From NCBI GenBank assembly GCA_937957775.1, contig CALFXV010000161.1:1-10221 (forward strand): 10,221 nt of DNA. The letters run 5' to 3'. A program made the translations under genes and the position numbers. The stretch is from an uncultured Methylotenera sp. (lineage in GTDB: Bacteria > Pseudomonadota > Gammaproteobacteria > Burkholderiales > Methylophilaceae). Positions within the stretch are counted from its first letter, which is position 1, and every line of letters starts with the position of its first letter. The notes below the pieces were generated by a model. The model searched no databases. It saw nothing but the letters and a program-made list of their open reading frames with translations, and was not told where the DNA came from. Shown here piece after piece: positions 8,060 to 10,221 of the stretch.

Positions 8060-9037
8060 ATGACCATGACTATAAAAACTTCTCTATTGTTGTTGAGTTT
8101 AATGCTGTTAACGGCTTGTGCCGACTTCTCTTTAAATAGCCCCATCGCCGGCCCTGCAACCATTAAAAACGATAAGTCTGGCGGTGCGGACAACGCTGGT
8201 GGCAAGCCTGGCGCAGGCGCCTATTATTTGGACGACGGTCCGGGCGACAATGCCCCGGCTAATTTAGACAGTATCCCAAGCGCGACCTTGAAAATAGAGC
8301 AGCCTTTACCGCGTGCCAACAAACCGTATGTGGCCTTAGGCCAATCCTATACGCCCATGACCGCGTATCAGCCTTATAAAAAACAGGGCGTGGCTTCCTG
8401 GTATGGCAAGCGCTACCACGGCAAAAAAACCTCTACCGGGGAAATTTATGACATGTATGGCATGACGGCTGCGCACACTACCTTACCCATACCCAGTTAT
8501 GCCAAAGTGACCAATCCAGCCAATGGCCGCTCTGTCATCGTGCGGATTAACGACCGCGGCCCTTTTAAACGCGACCGTTTGATTGATTTATCCTATGTGG
8601 CGGCTTACCAATTGCGCCTGGTTAATCATGGCAGTGGCCTTGTGGAGGTGGAGGCCATCGATACCGGCGTGGCCGCCATGCAAGCTGCGGCAGCGCCAGT
8701 CAGCGCAGTGAGTCGTCCAGGGCAAAATGAAGCCGAGGGTGTGCTGATACAAGCCGTGCCAAATGAAGCCGTCACGGGTCCATCGGCCAAGCTTGATGCG
8801 CCAGTTGCCCCAGGGGTTTATTTGCAATTGGGGGCATTTAAGAATGAAGCCAACAGCCAAATCTTGCAGAAAAAAATTCAAGATTCAGGTCTGCTTGAAA
8901 ACGCAGCCGCAGCGAAGGTGTATAATGATGGCCTCTACCGAGTGCGGCTTGGCCCTTATGCCAGTAGGGTGGAAGCGGCAAATATGGCCGCTAAAATTCG
9001 CCAACAATTAAACATGACCGCCGTTATTATTAACTAG
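8060..9037 (+). CDS. rlpA: RlpA, septal-ring lytic transglycosylase lipoprotein with SPOR domain
   Basis: RlpA is an outer-membrane lipoprotein; in Pseudomonas aeruginosa it cleaves glycan strands lacking stem peptides at the septum. Here a lipoprotein signal ends in LLTAC with lipidated Cys20. A Gly/Asp-rich linker follows (with YYLDDGPGDN), then the double-psi beta-barrel domain (about 108-205) starting KQGVASWYGKRYHG. Residues Glu128, Asp131 and His139 (GEIYDMYGMTAAH) and Asp165 (NDRGPF) match the catalytic set described for the P. aeruginosa enzyme, so activity is likely. A second linker leads to a C-terminal SPOR domain (252-325, GVYLQLGAF to the end) that binds denuded glycan at division sites. 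It begins 20 nt after rodA with no terminator between, so it is probably co-transcribed. Met3 (8066) is an alternative start; neither has a clear Shine-Dalgarno. Confidence 0.95.
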   Translation: MTMTIKTSLLLLSLMLLTACADFSLNSPIAGPATIKNDKSGGADNAGGKPGAGAYYLDDGPGDNAPANLDSIPSATLKIEQPLPRANKPYVALGQSYTPMTAYQPYKKQGVASWYGKRYHGKKTSTGEIYDMYGMTAAHTTLPIPSYAKVTNPANGRSVIVRINDRGPFKRDRLIDLSYVAAYQLRLVNHGSGLVEVEAIDTGVAAMQAAAAPVSAVSRPGQNEAEGVLIQAVPNEAVTGPSAKLDAPVAPGVYLQLGAFKNEANSQILQKKIQDSGLLENAAAAKVYNDGLYRVRLGPYASRVEAANMAAKIRQQLNMTAVIIN

Positions 9038-9042
9038 GCCTT

Positions 9043-9087
9043 TATCAATTAAACCCGTATCAATTAGCCCCGTACCCATTAACAGTG
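9043..9087 (+). repeat. 15-nt tandem repeat (2.5-3 units) before dacA
   Basis: TATCAATTAAACCCG (9043-9057) is followed directly by TATCAATTAGCCCCG (9058-9072), 13 of 15 identical, and then a degenerate third unit TACCCATTAACAGTG (9073-9087). The array fills most of the 59-nt rlpA-dacA spacer and ends 9 nt before the dacA ATG. It could alter spacing or translation start of dacA. It has no terminator or clear promoter structure. Confidence 0.6.
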
Positions 9088-9096
9088 AATTTCATC

Positions 9097-10221
9097 ATGA
9101 CTACTAGCCAAATAAATACCCATGCTTACGCCCTTCTTTTTAGTTTGACCGCCCTAGTTCTCAGCCCCCTAGCGCAAGCTGCGGGTGCACAAATTCCGCC
9201 CGCCCCTGATTTGGCGGTGAATGCCTATTTGCTAAAAGATTTTAATAGCGGCCATGTGTTAGCGGCTAAAAACAATAGCGCGCGCATCGAGCCGGCTTCC
9301 TTGACTAAAATCATGACCGCCTATTTGACTTTTAAGGCGCTAAAAAGCAAGCATTTGTCTTTGCAGCAAAATTTAGCCGTGAGTGAATTGGCTTGGAAAG
9401 TGGAAGGCTCAAAAATGTTTATTGAGCCTAATCGCCCGGTTAGCGTGGACGAGTTATTGCACGGCATGATCATCCAATCTGGTAACGACGCGTCGATTGC
9501 CTTGGCCGAGGGCATCGCCAGTTCCGAAGTGCAGTTTGCCGACATGATGAACCAAGAAGCGCAACGTTTAGGCATGAAAAACACCCACTACATGAACGCG
9601 ACCGGTTTGCCTGATGCGCAGCATTACACCACGGCTGACGATTTAGCGATCTTGGCCACCGCCTTAATCCACGATTTCCCGGATCAATACCAACGTTTGT
9701 ACTCAGTGAAAGAATACACTTACAACAACATCACCCAGCCTAATCGCAACCGTTTATTGTGGGCGGATGCCAGTGTCGATGGCATGAAAACCGGCCACAC
9801 CGAATCGGCTGGCTACTGCTTAATTTCTTCAGCTAAACGCGATGGCATACGCCGTATTTCTGTCTTGTTGGGTGCCGCCAGCGATGCCGCGCGTGCTGCC
9901 GAGAGCCAAAAATTATTGAATTACGGTTTTCAGTTTTTTGATTCTAAATTACTCTACAAGCAAGGTCAGGCAATCAAATCCTTACGCGTTTGGAAGGGTA
10001 AGGAAAATCAAGTGAATTTAACGGTGGCCGAAGATTTGTACGTGACGGTTGCCAAAGGCGAACACGCCAAAATCGAAGCGCAGGTGACCAGTCAACCGCG
10101 TTTGGTGGCGCCTATTCTTAAAGGCCAAGTCATAGGCCGTGTGCAATTTACCTTAAACGGTAAAGTGGTGTCCGAGCGTCCGCTGGTTGCAGCGAAAAGC
10201 ATAGAAGCAGCCGGTGTGTTT
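9097..10221 (+). CDS. dacA: D-alanyl-D-alanine carboxypeptidase, PBP5/6 type (C-terminus cut by window edge)
   Basis: This periplasmic enzyme removes the terminal D-Ala from peptidoglycan pentapeptides and so limits cross-linking. The visible 375 residues begin with a Sec signal peptide (cleavage likely after LAQA, residue 28). The penicilloyl-serine transferase motifs are complete: Ser68-Leu-Thr-Lys71, Ser128-Gly-Asn130 and Lys231-Thr-Gly233 (DGMKTGHT). A PBP5-type C-terminal beta domain follows from about residue 280 (YKQGQAIKSLRVWKG onward). By comparison with E. coli PBP5 (about 400 residues) only the C-terminal end, where the amphipathic membrane anchor should be, is missing. The position after rlpA matches E. 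coli mrdA-mrdB-rlpA-dacA; the symbol dacC is also used for such paralogues. No strong Shine-Dalgarno precedes the ATG, which is chosen because it gives a proper signal peptide. Confidence 0.95.
   Translation, partial: MTTSQINTHAYALLFSLTALVLSPLAQAAGAQIPPAPDLAVNAYLLKDFNSGHVLAAKNNSARIEPASLTKIMTAYLTFKALKSKHLSLQQNLAVSELAWKVEGSKMFIEPNRPVSVDELLHGMIIQSGNDASIALAEGIASSEVQFADMMNQEAQRLGMKNTHYMNATGLPDAQHYTTADDLAILATALIHDFPDQYQRLYSVKEYTYNNITQPNRNRLLWADASVDGMKTGHTESAGYCLISSAKRDGIRRISVLLGAASDAARAAESQKLLNYGFQFFDSKLLYKQGQAIKSLRVWKGKENQVNLTVAEDLYVTVAKGEHAKIEAQVTSQPRLVAPILKGQVIGRVQFTLNGKVVSERPLVAAKSIEAAGVF

Noticed and set aside
9043..9087. CRISPR-like array
   Set aside because: Units are contiguous 15-mers without spacers and there are only two to three; this is a plain tandem repeat.

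Overview
This window is an ordinary chromosomal housekeeping region of a Gram-negative proteobacterium, most likely a betaproteobacterium. The evidence is gatCAB transcribed divergently from mreBCD-mrdA-rodA, an MreC start region with an RGPSPFARLAFF stretch, and an RlpA carrying the YYLDDGPGDN linker motif that I associate with betaproteobacterial RlpA. Base composition is near half GC by eye. The genus cannot be named from the sequence alone.

Left part (1-2088, minus strand): gatC, gatA and the first 92 codons of gatB form a tightly packed operon (2-nt gap, then 1-nt overlap) for the tRNA-dependent amidotransferase that converts misacylated Glu-tRNA(Gln) and/or Asp-tRNA(Asn). gatA carries a single in-frame TAA at codon 337 (761-763), where the family has Glu. 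The frame is otherwise intact on both sides. This is the main anomaly of the window: either a one-base sequence error or a true nonsense mutation.

Middle (2089-2373): a 285-bp divergent intergenic region. It holds a symmetric -10 element that can serve both directions, a near-perfect 26-bp palindrome next to it, and a small stem-loop in the gatC leader.

Right part (2374-10221, plus strand): mreB, mreC, mreD, mrdA (PBP2), rodA, rlpA and dacA (PBP5/6 type, cut by the window end). Together these make the elongasome that builds the lateral cell wall: MreB filaments with MreC/MreD as membrane linkers, the RodA glycosyltransferase and the PBP2 transpeptidase as the synthase pair. RlpA (septal lytic transglycosylase with SPOR domain) and a D,D-carboxypeptidase trim the product. 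The order mrdA-rodA-rlpA-dacA is the same as in E. coli; here it is joined directly to mreBCD. A strong hairpin after mreB probably separates high mreB expression from the rest; mreCD and mrdA-rodA are coupled by overlaps.

I found no mobile element, CRISPR array, tRNA, rRNA, phage gene or defence gene, and no evidence of an undescribed multigene system. Points worth a second look are the gatA stop, the palindrome and shared -10 between gatC and mreB, the mreB/mreC hairpin with a possible promoter inside it, a 10-codon ORF overlapping the GTG start of mrdA, and a 15-nt tandem repeat before dacA.
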